Source: Liolophura sinensis (taxonomy: Eukaryota > Mollusca > Polyplacophora > Chitonida > Chitonidae). From it: a stretch of DNA of 45,506 nucleotides. Both the position numbers and the translations under genes were made by a program. The stretch is taken from positions 1 through 45,506 of the forward strand of contig NW_027018298.1 in NCBI RefSeq assembly GCF_032854445.1, read 5' to 3'. Below, piece by piece: positions 8,138 through 23,542 of this stretch. The number at the start of each line of letters is the position of its first letter. The stretch's first letter is position 1. Below the pieces are notes generated by a model. The model saw only the letters and a list, made by a program, of their open reading frames with translations, was not told where the DNA came from and searched no databases.

Positions 8138-10336
8138 GTTATGTGCCCTTCGGTAGCCCAGACGACGTCAAATCTTTGGGCCAAGCCCATTTAACTCACC
8201 CAGCAAATGTCTTACTTCTAAGTCGAAGACAAACTCAATGTCTTTATCTACATGTAGAAAAACCACACCATTTGTATATAAAAAAAAACACAAGGTACTT
8301 GATACAGTCCGCTGTAAAAAGTACAATTGAACACTGACCCACATCAATAAGGTGCCAAAAGATGCGCAATTGGGTCAGGCATCTCCAGCTGTTGAAAAAT
8401 TGCAAATTTCCTTGGTTTCCATGGAGTAAGAGCCGTTGCTGGGCACGTGATCTTGACATCAATGATTATTCATTTGTGGCTACAGCCAAAAGTATTGGTC
8501 GGAGAGCAACGTGGTTTGCACCATTCGATTTCTCGTCAAAAAATACGTCGGATTAGCCTCTTACCAGCAGCATTGGAACAGTTTTTCCACTTTTGGATTT
8601 TTGCCTGGTATTTTGTCTAATTGAAATCGGCTACATTAACTATGTACAATCGCGACTGGTCATTACTATATTCAACTTTTCATTATAAGTTATGTGCCCT
8701 TCGGTAGCCCAGACGACGTCAAATCTTTGGGCAAAGCCCATTTAACTCACCCAGCAGTTGTCTTACTTCTAAGTCGAAGACAAACTCAATGTCTTTATCT
8801 ACATGTAGAAAAACCACACCATTTGTATATAAAAAAAACACAAGGTACTTGATACAGTCCGCTGTAAAAAGTACAATTGAACACTGACCCACATCAATAA
8901 GGTGCCAAAAGATACGCAATTGGGCCAGGCATCTCCAGCTGTTGAAAAATTGCAAATTTCCTTGGTTTCCATGGAGTAAGAGCCGTTGCTGGGCACGTGA
9001 TCTTGACATCAATGATTATTCATTTGTGGCTACAGACAAAAGTATTGGTCGGAGAGCAACGCGGTTTGCACCATTCGATTTCTCGTCAAAAAATACGTCG
9101 GATTAGCCTCTTACCAGCAGCATTGGAACAGTTTTTCCACTTTTGGATTTTTGCCTGGTATTTTTTCTAATTGAAATCGGCTACATTAACTATGTACAAT
9201 CGCGACTGGTCATTACTATATTCAACTTTTCATTATAAGTTATGTGCCCTTCGGTAGCCCAGACGACGTCAAATCTTTGGGCCAAGCCCATTTAACTCAC
9301 CCAGCAAATGTCTTACTTCTAAGTCGAAGACAAACTCAATGTCTTTATCTACATGTAGAAAAACCACACCATTTGTATATAAAAAAAACACAAGGTACAT
9401 GATAAAGTTTGCTGTAAAAAGTACAATTGAACACTGACCCACATCAATAAGGTGCCAAAAGATGCGCAATTGGGCCAGGCATCTCCAGCTGTTGAAAAAT
9501 TGCAAATTTCCTTGGTTTCCATGGAGTAAGAGCCGTTGCTGGGCACGTGATCTTGACATCAATGATTATTCATTTGTGGCTACAGCCAAAAGTATTGGTC
9601 GGAGAGCAACGCGGTTTGCACCATTCGATTTCTCGTCAAAAAATACGTCGGATTAGCCTCTTACCAGCAGCATTGGAACAGTTTTTCCACTTTTGGATTT
9701 TTGCCAGGTCTTTTTGCTAATTGAAATCGGCTACATTAACTATGTACAATCGCGACTGGTCATTACTATATTCAACTTTTCATTATAAGTTATGTGCCCT
9801 TCGGTAGCCCAGACGACGTCAAATCTTTGGGCCAAGCCCATTTAACTCACCCAGCAAATGTCTTACTTCTAAGTCGAAGACAAACTCAATGTCTTTATCT
9901 ACATGTAGAAAAACCAAACCATTTGTATATAAAAAAAACACAAGGTACTTGATACAGTCCGCTGTAAAAAGTACAATTGAACACTGACCCACATCAATAA
10001 GGTGCCAAAAGATGCGCAATTGGGCCAGGCATCTCCAGCTGTTGAAAAATTGCAAATTTCCTTGGTTTCCATGGAGTAAGAGCCGTTGCTGGGCACGTGA
10101 TCTTGACATCAATGATTATTCATTTGTGGCTACAGCCAAAAGTATTGGTCGGAGAGCAACGCGGTTTGCACCATTCGATTTCTCGTCAAAAAATACGTCG
10201 GATTAGCCTCTTACCAGCAGCATTGGAACAGTTTTTCTACTTTTGGATTTACCTGGTCTTTTTGCTAATTGAAATCGGCTACATTAACTATGTACAATCG
10301 CGACTGGTCATTACTATATTCAACTTTTCATTATAA
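8138..10336. repeat. Monomers 13-16, homologous to monomers 2-3 and 5-6
   Basis: These four monomers carry the diagnostic variants of 551-1650 followed directly by those of 2201-3300. The monomer that separates the two pairs on the left (1651) is absent here. Its marks (CTAAGTTGAAG, AAGAACAATT) appear instead in the transposon-bearing monomer at 6053. The order is that expected after unequal exchange. Confidence 0.75.
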
Positions 10337-13300
10337 GTTATGTGCCCTTCGGTAGCCCAGACGACGTCAAATCTTTGGGCCAAGCCCATTTAACTCACCC
10401 AGCAAATGTCTTACTTCTAAGTCGAAGACAAACTCAATCTCTTTATCTACATGTAGAAAAACCACACCATTTGTATATAAAAAAAACACAAGGTACATGA
10501 TACAGTCTGCTGTAAAAAGTACAATTGAACACTGACCCCACATCAATAAGGTGCCAAAAGATGCGCAATTGGGCCAGGCATCTCCAGCTGTTGAAAAATT
10601 GCAAATTTCCTTGGTTTCCATGGAGTAAGAGCCGTTGCTGGGCACGTGATCTTGACATCAATGATTATTCATTTGTGGCTACAGCCAAAAGTATTGGTCG
10701 GAGAGCAACGCGGTTTGCACCATTCGATTTCTCGTCAAAAAATACGTCGGATTAGCCTCTTACAAGCAGCATTGGAACAGTTTTTCCACTTTTGGATTTT
10801 TACCTGGTCTTTTTGCGAATTGAAATCGGCTACATTAACTATGTACAATCGCGACTGGTCATTTCTATATTCAACTTTTCATTATAAGTTATGTGCCCTT
10901 CGGTAGCCCAGACGACGTCAAATCTTTGGGCCAAGCCCATTTAACTCACCCAGCAAATGTCTTACTTCTAAGTCGAAGACAAACTCAATGTCTTTATCTA
11001 CATGTAGAAAAACCACACCATTTGTATTTAAAAAAAACACAAGGTACTTGATACAGTCCGCTGTAAAAAGTACAATTGAACACTGACCCACATCAATAAG
11101 GTGCCAAAAGATGCGCAATTGGGCCAGGCATCTCCAGCTGTTAAAAAATTGCAAATTTCCTTGGTTTCCATGGAGTAAGAGCCGTTGCTGGGCACGTGAT
11201 CTTGACATCAATGATTATTCATTTGTGGCTACAGCCAAAAGTATTGGTCGGAGAGCAACGCGGTTTGCACCATTCGATTTCTCGTCAAAAAATACGTCGG
11301 ATTAGCCTCTTACCAGCAGCATTGGAACAGTTTTTCCACTTTTGGATTTTTGCCTGGTATTTTTTCTAATTGAAATCAGCTACATTAACTATGTACAATC
11401 GCGACTGGTCATTACTATATTCAACTTTTCATTATAAGTTATGTGCCCTTCGGTAGCCCAGACGACGTCAAATCTTTGGGCCAAGCCCATTTAACTCACC
11501 CAGCAAATCTCTTACTTCTAAGTCGAAGACAAACTCAATGTCTTTATCTACAGGTAGAAAAACCACACCATTTGTATATAAAAAAAACACAAGGTACTTG
11601 ATACAGTCCGCTGTAAAAAGTACAATTGAACACTGACCCACATCAATAAGGTGCCAAAAGATGCGCAATTGGACCAGGCATCTCCAGCTGTTGAAAAATT
11701 GCAAATTTCCTTGGTTTCCATGGAGTAAGAGCCGTTGCTGGGCACGTTATCTTGACATCAATGATTATTCATTTGTGGCTACAGCCAAAAGTATTGGTCG
11801 GAGAGCAACGCGGTTTGCACCATTCGATTTCTTGTCTAAAAATACGTCGGATTAGCCTCTTATCAGCAGCATTGGAACAGTTTTTCCACTTTTGGATTTT
11901 TACCTGGTCTTTTTGCTAATTGAAGTCGGCTACATTAACTATGTACAATCGCTACTGGTCATTACTATATTCAACTTTTCATTATAAGTTATGTGCCCTT
12001 CGGTAGCCCAGACCACGTCAAATCTTTGGGCAAAGCCCATTTAACTCACCCAGCAGTTGTCTTACTTCTAAGTCGAAGACAAACTCAATGTCTTTATCTA
12101 CATGTAGAAAAACCACACCATTTGTATATAAAAAAAACGCAAGGTACTTGATACAGTCCGCTGTGAAAAGTACAATTGAACACTGACCCACATCAATAAG
12201 GTGCCAAAAGATGCGCAATTGGGCCAGGCATCTCCAGCTGTTGAAAAATTGCAAATTTCCTTGGTTTCCATGGAGTAAGAGCGGTTGCTGGGCACGTGAT
12301 CTTGACATCAATGATTATTCATTTGTGGCTACAGCCAAAAGTATTGGTCGGAGAGCAACGCGGTTTGCACCATTCGATTTCTTGTCTAAAAATACGTCGG
12401 ATTAGCCTCTTATCAGCAGCATTGGAACAGTTTTTCCACTTTTGGATTTTTACCTGGTCTTTTTGCTAATTGAAGTCGGCTACATTAACTATGTACAATC
12501 GCTACTGGTCATTACTATATTCAACTTTTCATTATAAGTTATGTGCCCTTCGGTAGCCCAGACCACGTCAAATCTTTGGGCAAAGCCCATTTAACTCACC
12601 CAGCAGTTGTCTTACTTCTAAGTCGAAGACAAACTCAATGTCTTTATCTACATGTAGAAAAACCACACCATTTGTATATAAAAAAAACGCAAGGTACTTG
12701 ATACAGTCCGCTGTAAAAAGTACAATTGAACACTGACCCACATCAATAAGGTGCCAAAAGATGCGCAATTGGGCCAGGCATCTCCAGCTGTTGAAAAATT
12801 GCAAATTTCCTTGGTTTCCATGGAGTAAGAGCCGTTGCTGGGCACGTGATCTTGACATCAATGATTATTCATTTGTGGCTACAGCCAAAAGTATTGGTCG
12901 GAGAGCAACGCGGTTTGCACCATTCGATTTCTCGTCAAAAAATACGTCGGATTAGCCTCTTACCAGCAGCATTGGAACAGTTTTTCCACTTTTTTGAATT
13001 TTCACCTGGTCGTTTTGCGAATTGATATCGGCTACATTAACTATGTACAATCGCGACTGGTCATTACTATATTCAACTTTTCATTATAAGTTATGTGCCC
13101 TTCGGTAGCCCAGACGACGTCAAATCTTTGGGCCAAGCCCATTTAACTCACCCAGCAGTTGTCTTACTTCTAAGTCGAAGACAAACTCAATCTCTTTATC
13201 TACATGTAGAAAAACCACACCATTTGTATATAAAAAAAACACAAGGTACATGATACAGTCTGCTGTAAAAAGTACAATTGAACACTGACCCACATCAATA

Positions 13301-13638
13301 AGGTGCCAAAAGATGCGCAATTGGGCCAGGCATCTCCAGCTGTTGAAAAATTGCAAATTTCCTTGGTTTCCATGGAGTAAGAGCCGTTGCTGGGCACGTG
13401 ATCTTGACATCAATGATTATTCATTTGTGGCTACAGCCAAAAGTATTGGTCGGAGAGCAACGCGGTTTGCACCATTCGATTTCTCGTCAAAAAATACGTC
13501 GGATTAGCCTCTTACAAGCACATTGGAACAGTTTTTCCACTTTTGGATTTTTGCCTGGTATTTTTGCTAATTGAAATCGGCTACATTAACTATGTACAAT
13601 CGCGACTGGTCATTACTATATTCAACTTTTCATTATAA

Positions 13639-15839
13639 GTTATGTGCCCTTCGGTAGCCCAGACGACGTCAAATCTTTGGGCCAAGCCCATTTAACTCAC
13701 CCAGCAAATGTCTTACTTCTAAGTCGAAGACAAACTCAATGTCTTTATCTACATGTAGAAAAACCACACCATTTGTATATAAAAAAAAACACAAGGTACA
13801 TAATAAAGTCTGCTGTAAAAAGTACAATTGAACACTGACCCACATCAATAAGGTGCCAAAAGATGCGCAATTGGGCCAGGCATCTCCAGCTGTTGAAAAA
13901 TTGCAAATTTCTATGGTTTCCATGGAGTAAGAGCCGTTGCTGTGCACGTGATCTTGACATCAATGATTATTCATTTGTGGCTACAGCCAAAAGTATAGGT
14001 CGGAGAGCAACGCGGTTTGCACCATTCGATTTCTCGTCAAAAAATACGTCGGATTAGCCTCTTACCAGCAGCATTGGAACAGTTTTTCCACTTTTGGATT
14101 TTTGCCTGGTGTTTTTGCTAATTGAAATCAGCTACATTAACTATGTACAATCGCGACTGGTCATTACTATATTCAACTTTTCATTATGAGTTATGTGCCC
14201 TTCGGTAGCCCAGACCACGTCAAATCTTTGGGCCAAGCCCATTTAACTCACCCAGCAAATGTCTTACTTCTAAGTCGAAGACAAACTCAATGTCTTTATC
14301 TACATGTAGAAAAACCACACCATTTGTATATAAAAAAAACACAAGGTACTTGATACAGTCCGCTTTAAAAAGTACAATTGAACACTGACCCACATCAATA
14401 AGGTGCCAAAAGATGCGCAATTGGGCTAGGCATCTCCAGCTGTTGAAAAATTGCAAATTTCCTTGGTTTCCATGGAGTAAGAGCCGTTGCTGGGCACGTG
14501 ATCTTGACATCAATGATTATTCATTTGTGGCTACAGCCAAAAGTATTGGTCGGAGAGCAACGCGGTTTGCAACATTCGATTTCTTGTCTAAAAATACGTC
14601 GGATTAGCCTCTTATCAGCAGCATTTGAACAGTTTTTCCACTTTTGGATTTTTACCTGGTCTTTTTGCTAATTGAAGTCGGCTACATTAACTATGTACAA
14701 TCGCTACTGGTCATTACTATATTCAACTTTTCATTATAAGTTATGTGCCCTTCGGTAGCCCAGACCACGTCAAATCTTTGGGCAAAGCCCATGTAACTCA
14801 CCCAGCAGTTGTCTTACTTCTAAGTCGAAGACAAACTCAATGTCTTTATCTACATGTAGAAAAACCACACCATTTGTATATAAAAAAAACACAAGGTACT
14901 TGATACAGTCCGCTGTAAAAAGTACAATTGAACACTGACCCACATCAATAAGGTGCCAAAAGATGCGCAATTGGGCCAGGCATCTCCAGCTGTTGAAAAA
15001 TTGCAAATTTCCTTGGTTTCCATGGAGTAAGAGCCGTTGCTGGGCACGTGATCTTGACATCAATGATTATTCATTTGTGGCTACAGCCAAAAGTATTGGT
15101 CGGAGAGCAACGCGGTTTGCACCATTCGATTTCTTGTCTAAAAATACGTCGGATTAGCCTCTTATCAGCAGCATTGGAACAGTTTTTCCACTTTTGGATT
15201 TTTACCTGGTCTTTTTGCTAATTGAAGTCGGCTACATTAACTATGTACAATCGCTACTGGTCATTACTATATTCAACTTTTCATTATAAGTTATGTGCCC
15301 TTCGGTAGCCCAGACGACGTCAAATCTTTGGGCAAAGTCCATGTAACTCACCCAGCAGTTGTCTTACTTCTAAGTCGAAGACAAACTCAATGTCTTTATC
15401 TACATGTAGAAAAACCACACCATTTGTATATAAAAAAAACACAAGGTACTTGATACAGTCCGCTGTAAAAAGTACAATTGAACACTGACCCACATCAATA
15501 AGGTGCCAAAAGATGCGCAATTGGGCCAGGCATCTCCAGCTGTTGAAAAATTGCAAATTTCCTTGGTTTCCATGGAGTAAGAGCCGTTGCTGGGCACGTG
15601 ATCTTGACATCAATGATTATTCATTTGTGGCTACAGCCAAAAGTATTGGTCGGAGAGCAACGCGGTTTGCACCATTCGATTTCTCGTCAAAAAATACGTC
15701 GGATAAGTCTCTTACCAGCAGCATTGGAACAGTTTTTCCACTTTTAGATTTTTGCCTGGTATTTTTTCTAATTGAAATCGGCTACATTAACTATGTACAA
15801 TCGCGACTGGTCATTACTATATTCAACTTTTCATTATAA
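13639..15839. repeat. Higher-order repeat, tetramer copy 1 (monomers 23-26)
   Basis: Four monomers with distinct marks: ACATAATAAAG, TTCTATGG and CATTATGAGTT in the first; CTTGTCTAAAA, ACCTGG, GAAGTCGG and GCTACTGG in the second and third; GCAAAG with CATGTAACTC in the third and fourth. The series repeats at once at 15840. Period 2201 bp. Confidence 0.85.
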
Positions 15840-18040
15840 GTTATGTGCCCTTCGGTAGCCCAGACGACGTCAAATCTTTGGGCCAAGCCCATTTAACTCA
15901 CCCAGCAAATGTCTTACTTCTAAGTCGAAGACAAACTCAATGTCTTTATCTACATGTAGAAAAACCACACCATTTGTATATAAAAAAAAACACAAGGTAC
16001 ATAATAAAGTCTGCTGTAAAAAGTACAATTGAACACTGACCCACATCAATAAGGTGCCAAAAGATGCGCAATTGGGCCAGGCATCTCCAGCTGTTGAAAA
16101 ATTGCAAATTTCTATGGTTTCCATGGAGTAAGAGCCGTTGCTGGGCACGTGATCTTGACATCAATGATTATTCATTTGTGGCTACAGCCAAAAGTATTGG
16201 TCGGAGAGCAACGTGGTTTGCACCATTCGATTTCTCGTCAAAAAATACGTCGGATCAGCCTCTTACCAGCAGCATTTGAACAGTTTTTCCACTTTTGGAT
16301 TTTTGCCTGGTGTTTTTGCTAATTGAAATCGGCTACATTAACTATGTACAATCGCGACTGGTCATTACTATATTCAACTTTTCATTATGAGTTATGTGCC
16401 CTTCGGTAGCCCAGACCACGTCAAATCTTTGGGCCAAGCCCATTTAACTCACCCAGCAAATGTCTTACTTCTAAGTCGAAGACAAACTCAATGTCTTTAT
16501 CTACATGTAGAAAAACCACACCATTTGTATATAAAAAAAACACAAGGTACTTGATACAGTCCGCTGTAAAAAGTACAATTGAACACTGACCCACATCAAT
16601 AAGGTGCCAAAAGATGCGCAATTGGGCCAGGCATCTCCAGCTGTTGAAAATTGCAAATTTCCTTGGTTTCCATGGAGTAAGAGCCGTTGCTGGGCACGTG
16701 ATCTTGACATCAATGATTATTCATTTGTGGCTACAGCCAAAAGTATTGGTCGGAGAGCAACGCGGTTTGCACCATTCGATTTCTTGTCTAAAAATACGTC
16801 GGATTAGCCTCTTATCAGCAGCATTGGAACAGTTTTTCCACTTTTGGATTTTTACCTGGTCTTTTTGCTAATTGAAGTCGGCTACATTAACTATGTACAA
16901 TCGCTACTGGTCATTACTATATTCAACTTTTCATTATAAGTTATGTGCCCTTCGGTAGCCCAGACCACGTCAAATCTTTGGGCAAAGCCCATGTAACTCA
17001 CCCAGCAGTTGTCTTACTTCTAAGTCGAAGACAAACTCAATGTCTTTATCTACATGTAGAAAAACCACACCATTTGTATATAAAAAAAACACAAGGTACT
17101 TGATACAGTCCGCTGTAAAAAGTACAATTGAACACTGACCCACATCAATAAGGTGCCAAAAGATGCGCAATTGGGCCAGGCATCTCCAGCTGTTGAAAAA
17201 TTGCAAATTTCCTTGGTTTCCATGGAGTAAGAGCCGTTGCTGGGCACGTGATCTTGACATCAATGATTATTCATTTGTGGCTACAGCCAAAAGTATTGGT
17301 CGGAGAGCAACGCGGTTTGCACCATTCGATTTCTTGTCTAAAAATACGTCGGATTAGCCTCTTATCAGCAGAATTGGAACAGTTTTTCCACTTTTGGATT
17401 TTTACCTGGTCTTTTTGCTAATTGAAGTCGGCTACATTAACTATGTACAATCGCTACTGGTCATTACTATATTCAACTTTTAATTATAAGTTATGTGCCC
17501 TTCGGTAGCCCAGACCACGTCAAATCTTTGGGCAAAGCCCATGTAACTCACCCAGCAGTTGTCTTACTTCTAAGTCGAAGACAAACTCAATGTCTTTATC
17601 TACATGTAGAAAAACCACACCATTTGTATATAAAAAAAAACACAAGGTACTTGATACAGTCCGCTGTAAAAAGTACAATTGAACACTGACCCACATCAAT
17701 AAGGTGCCAAAAGATGCGCAATTGGGCCAGGCATCTCCAGCTGTTGAAAAATTGCAAATTTCCTTGGTTTCCATGGAGTAAGAGCCGTTGCTGGGCACGT
17801 GATCTTGACATCAATGATTATTCATTTGTGGCTACAGCCAAAAGTATTGGTCGGAGAGCAACGCGGTTTGCACCATTCGATTTCTCGTCAAAAAATACGT
17901 CGGATTAGCCTCTTACCAGCAGCATTGGAACAGTTTTTCCACTTTTGGATTTTTGCCTGGTCTTTTTGCGAATTGAAATCGGCTACATTAACTATGTACA
18001 ATCGCGACTGGTCATTACTATATTCAACTTTTCATTATAA
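15840..18040. repeat. Higher-order repeat, tetramer copy 2 (monomers 27-30)
   Basis: Tandem partner of 13639-15839 with the same marks in the same order. The fourth monomer's tail differs (GGTCTTTTTGCG here, GGTATTTTTTC in copy 1). The first monomer of the series appears once more at 18592. Confidence 0.85.
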
Positions 18041-20241
18041 GTTATGTGCCCTTCGGTAGCCCAGACGACGTCAAATCTTTGGGCCAAGCCCATTTAACTC
18101 ACCCAGCAAATGTCTTACTTCTAAGTCGAAGACAAACTCAATGTCTTTATCTACATGTAGAAAAACCACACCATTTGTATATAAAAAAAACACAAGGTAC
18201 TTGATACAGTCCTCTGTAAAAAAGTACAATTGAACACTGACCCACATCAATAAGGTGCCAAAAGATGCGCAATTGGGCCAGGCATCTCCAGCTGTTGAAA
18301 AATTGCAAATTTCCTTGGTTTCCATGGAGTAAGAGCCGTTGCTGGGCACGTGATCTTGACATCAATGATTATTCATTTGTGGCTACAGCCAAAAGTATTG
18401 GTCGGAGAGCAACGCGGTTTGCACCATTCGATTTCTCGTCAAAAAATACGTCGGATTAGCCTCTTACCAGCAGCATTTGAACAGTTTTTCCACTTTTGGA
18501 TTTTTGCCTGGTATTTTTGCTAATTGAAATCGGCTACATTAACTATGTACAATCGCGACTGGTCATTACTATATTCAACTTTTCATTATAAGTTATGTGC
18601 CCTTCGGTAGCCCAGACGACGTCAAATCTTTGGGCCAAGCCCATTTAACTCACCCAGCAAATGTCTTACTTCTAAGTCGAAGACAAACTCAATGTCTTTA
18701 TCTACATGTAGAAAAACCACACCATTTGTATATAAAAAAAACACAAGGTACATAATAAAGTCTGCTGTAAAAAGTACAATTGAACACTGACCCACATCAA
18801 TAAGGTGCCAAAAGATGCGCAATTGGGCCAGGCATCTCCAGCTGTTGAAAAATTGCAAATTTCTATGGTTTCCATGGAGTAAGAGCCGTTGCTGGGCACG
18901 TGATCTTGACATCAATGATTATTCATTTGTGGCTACAGCCAAAAGTATAGGTCGGAGAGCAACGCGGTTTGCACCATTCGATTTCTCGTCAAAAAATACG
19001 TCGGATTAGCCTCTTACCAGCAGCATTGGAACAGTTTTTCCACTTTTGGATTTTTGCCTGGTGTTTTTGCTAATTGAAATCAGCTACATTAACTATGTAC
19101 AATCGCGACTGGTCATTACTATATTCAACTTTTCATTATAAGTTATGTGCCCTTCGGTAGCCCAGACCACGTCAAATCTTTGGGCCAAGCCCATTTAACT
19201 CACCCAGCAAATGTCTTACTTCTAAGTCGAAGACAAACTCAATGTCTTTATCTACATGTAGAAAATCCACACCATTTGTATATAAAGAAAACACAAGGTA
19301 CTTGATACAGTCCGCTGTAAAAAGTACAATTGAACACTGACCCACATCAATAAGGTGCCAAAAGATGCGCAATTGGGCCAGGCATCTCCAGCTGTTGAAA
19401 AATTGCAAATTTCCTTGGTTTCCATGGAGTAAGAGCCGTTGCTGGGCACGTGATCTTGACATCAATGATTATTCATTTGTGGCTACAGCCAAAAGTATTG
19501 GTCGGAGAGCAACGCGGTTTGCACCATTCGATTTCTCGTCAAAAAATACGTCGGATTAGCCTCTTACCAGCAGCATTGGAACAGTTTTTCCACTTTTGGA
19601 TTTTTGCCTGGTCTTTTTGCTAATTGAAATCGGCTACATTAACTATGTACAATCGCGACTGGTCATTACTATATTCAACTTTTCATTATAAGTTATGTGC
19701 CCTTCGGTAGCCCAGACGACGTCAAATCTTTGGGCCAAGCCCATTTAACTCACCCAGCAAATGTCTTACTTCTAAGTCGAAGACAAACTCAATGTCTTTA
19801 TCTACATGTAGAAAAACCACACCATTTGTATATAAAAAAAACACAAGGTACTTGATACAGTCCGCTGTAAAAAGTACAATTGAACACTGACCCACATCAA
19901 TAAGGTGCCAAAAGATGCGCAATTGGGCCAGGCATCTCCAGCTGTTGAAAAATTGCAAATTTCCGTGGTTTCCATGAAGTAAGAGCCGTTGCTGGGCACG
20001 TGATCTTGACATCAATGATTATTCATTTGTGGCTACAGCCAAAAGTATTGGTCGGAGAGCAACGCGGTTTGCACCATTCGATTTCTCGTCAAAAAATACG
20101 TCGGATTAGCCTCTTACCAGCAGCATTGGAACAGTTTTTCCACTTTTGGATTTTTGCCTGGTCTTTTTGCTAATTGAAATCGGCTACATTAACTATGTAC
20201 AATCGCGACTGGTCATTACTATATTCAACTTTTCATTATAA

Positions 20242-23200
20242 GTTATGTGCCCTTCGGTAGCCCAGACGACGTCAAATCTTTGGGCCAAGCCCATTTAACT
20301 CACCCAGCAAATGTCTTACTTCTAAGTCGAAGACAAACTCAATGTCTTTATCTACATGTAGAAAAACCACACCATTTGTATATAAAAAAAACACAAGGTA
20401 CTTGATACAGTCCGCTGTAAAAAGTACAATTGAACACTGACCCACATCAATAAGGTGCCAAAAGATGCGCAATTGGGCCAGGCATCTCCAGCTGTTGAAA
20501 AATTGCAAATTTCCGTGGTTTCCATGGAGTAAGAGCCGTTGCTGGGCACGTGATCTTGACATCAATGATTATTCATTTGTGGCTACAGCCAAAAGTATTG
20601 GTCGGAGAGCAACGCGGTTTGCACCATTCGATTTCTCGTGAAAAAATACGTCGGATTAGCCTCTTACCAGCAGCATTGGAACAGTTTTTCCACTTTTGGA
20701 TTTTTGCCTGGTATTTTTTCTAATTGAAATCGGCTACATTAACTATGTACCATCGCGACTGGTCATTACTATATTCAACTTTTCATTATAAGTTATGTGC
20801 CCTTCGGTAGCCCAGACGACGTCAAATCTTTGGGCCAAGCCCATTTAACTCACCCAGCAAATGTCTTACTTCTAAGTCGAAGACAAACTCAATGTCTTTA
20901 TCTACATGTAGAAAAACCACACCATTTGTATATAAAAAAAACACAAGGTACTTGATACAGTCCGCTGTAAAAAGTACAATTGAACACTGACCCACATCAA
21001 TAAGGTGCCAAAAGATGCGCAATCGGGCCAGGCATCTCCAGCTGTTGAAAAATTGCAAATTTCCGTGGTTTCCATGGAGTAAGAGCCGTTGCTGGGCACG
21101 TGATCTTGACATCAATGATTATTCATTTGTGGCTACAGCCAAAAGTATTGGTCGGAGAGCAACGCGGTTTGCACCATTCGATTTCTCGTGAAAAAATACG
21201 TCGGATTAGCCTCTTACCAGCAGCATTGGAACAGTTTTTCCACTTTTGGATTTTTGCCTGGTATTTTTTCTAATTGAAATCGGCTACATTAACTATGTAC
21301 AATCGCGACTGGTCATTACTATATTCAACTTTTCATTATAAGTTATGTGCCCTTCGGTAGCCCAGACGACGTCAAATCTTTGGGCCAAGCCCATTTAACT
21401 CACCCAGCAAATGTCTTACTTCTAAGTCGAAGACAAACTCAATGTCTTTATCTACATGTAGAAAATCCACACCATTTGTATATAAAGAAAACACAAGGTA
21501 CTTGATACAGTCCGCTGTAAAAAGTACAATTGAACACTGACCCACATCAATAAGGTGCCAAAAGATGCGCAATTGGGCCAGGCATCTCCAGCTGTTGAAA
21601 AATTGCGAATTTCCTTGGTTTCCATGGAGTAAGAGCAGTTGCTGGGCACGTGATCTTGACATCAATGATTATTCATTTGTGGCTACAGCCAAAAGTATTG
21701 GTCGGAGAGCAACGCGGTTTGCACCATTCGATTTCTCGTGAAAAAATACGTCGGATTAGCCTCTTACCAGCAGCATTGGAACAGTTTTTCCACTTTTGGA
21801 TTTTTGCCTGGTCCTTTTTGCTAATTGAAATCGGCTACATTAACTATGTACAATCGCGACTTGTCATTACTATATTCAACTTTTCATTATAAGTTATGTG
21901 CCCTTCGGTAGCCCAGACGACGTCAAATCTTTGGGCCAAGCCCATTTAACTCACCCAGCAAATGTCTTACTTCTAAGTCGAAGACAAACTCAATGTCTTT
22001 ATCTACATGTAGAAAAACCACACCATTTGTATATAAAAAAAACACAAGGTACTTGATACAGTCCGCTGTGAAAAGTACAATTGAACACTGACCCACATCA
22101 ATAAGGTGCCAAAAGATGCGCAATTGGGCCAGGCATCTCCAGCTGTTGAAAAATTGCAAATTTCCTTGGTTTCCATGGAGTAAGAGCCGTTGCTGGGCAC
22201 GTGATCTTGACATCAATGATTATTCATTTGTGGCTACAGCCAAAAGTATTGGTCGGAGAGCAACGCGGTTTGCACCATTCGATTTCTCGTCAAAAAATAC
22301 GTCGGATTAGCCTCTTACCAGCAGCATTGGAACAGTTTTTCCACTTTTGGATTTTTGCCTGGTCTTTTTGCTAATTGAAATCGGCTACATTAACTATGTA
22401 CAATCGCGACTGGTCATTACTATATTCAACTTTTCATTATAAGTTATGTGCCCTTCGGTAGCCCAGACGACGTCAAATCTTTGGGCCAAGCCCATTTAAC
22501 TCACCCAGCAAATGTCTTACTTCTAAGTCGAAGACAAACCCAATGTCTTTATCTACATGTAGAAAAACCACACCATTTGTATATAAAAAAAACACAAGGT
22601 ACATGATACAGTCCGCTGTAAAAAGTACAATTGAACACTGACCCACATCAATAAGGTGCCAAAAGATGCGCAATTGGGCCAGGCATCTCCAGCTGTTGAA
22701 AAATTGCAAATTTCCTTGGTTTCCATGGAGTAAGAGCCGTTGCTGGGCACGTGATCTTGACATCAATGATTATTCATTTGTGGCTACAGCCAAAAGTATT
22801 GGTCGGAGAGCAACGCGGTTTGCACCATTCGATTTCTCGTCAAAAAATACGTCGGATTAGCCTCTTACCAGCAGCATTGGAACAGGTTTTCCACTTTTGG
22901 ATTTTTGCCTGGTCTTTTTGCTAATTGAAATCGGCTACATTAACTATGTACAATCGCGACTGGTCATTACTATATTCAACTTTTCATTATAAGTTATGTG
23001 CCCTTCGGTAGCCCAGACGACGTCAAATCTTTGGGCCAAGCCCATTTAACTCACCCAGCAAATGTCTTACTTCTAAGTCGAAGACAAACTCAATGTCTTT
23101 ATCTACATGTAGAAAAACCACACCATTTGTATATAAAAAAAACACAAGGTACTTGATACAGTCCGCTGTAAAAAGTACAATTGAACACTGACCCACATCA

Positions 23201-23542
23201 ATAAGGTGCCAAAAGATGCGCAATTGGGCCAGGCATCTCCAGCTGTTGAAAAATTGCAAATTTCCTTGGTTTCCATGGAGTAAGAGCCGTTGCTGGGCAC
23301 GTGATCTTGACATCAATGATTATTCATTTGTGGCTACAGCCAAAAGTATTGGTCGGAGAGCAACGCGGTTTGCACCATTCGATTTCTCGTGAAAAAATAC
23401 GTCGGATTAGCCTCTTACCAGCAGCATTGGAACAGTTTTTCCACTTTTGGATTTTTGCCTGGTATTTTTTCTAATTGAAATCGGCTACATTAACTATGTA
23501 CAATCGCGACTGGTCATTACTATATTCAACTTTTCATTATAA
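20242..23542. repeat. Higher-order repeat block, copy 1 (monomers 35-40)
   Basis: The series of marks is: CCGTGG with TGTACCATCG; AATCGGGCC with CCGTGG; AAAATCCACACC with GAGCAGTTG; CTGTGAAAAG; CAGGTTTTCC; CGTGAAAAAAT. The same order recurs from 35090 (first five monomers) and from 38941 (all six). Confidence 0.8.
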
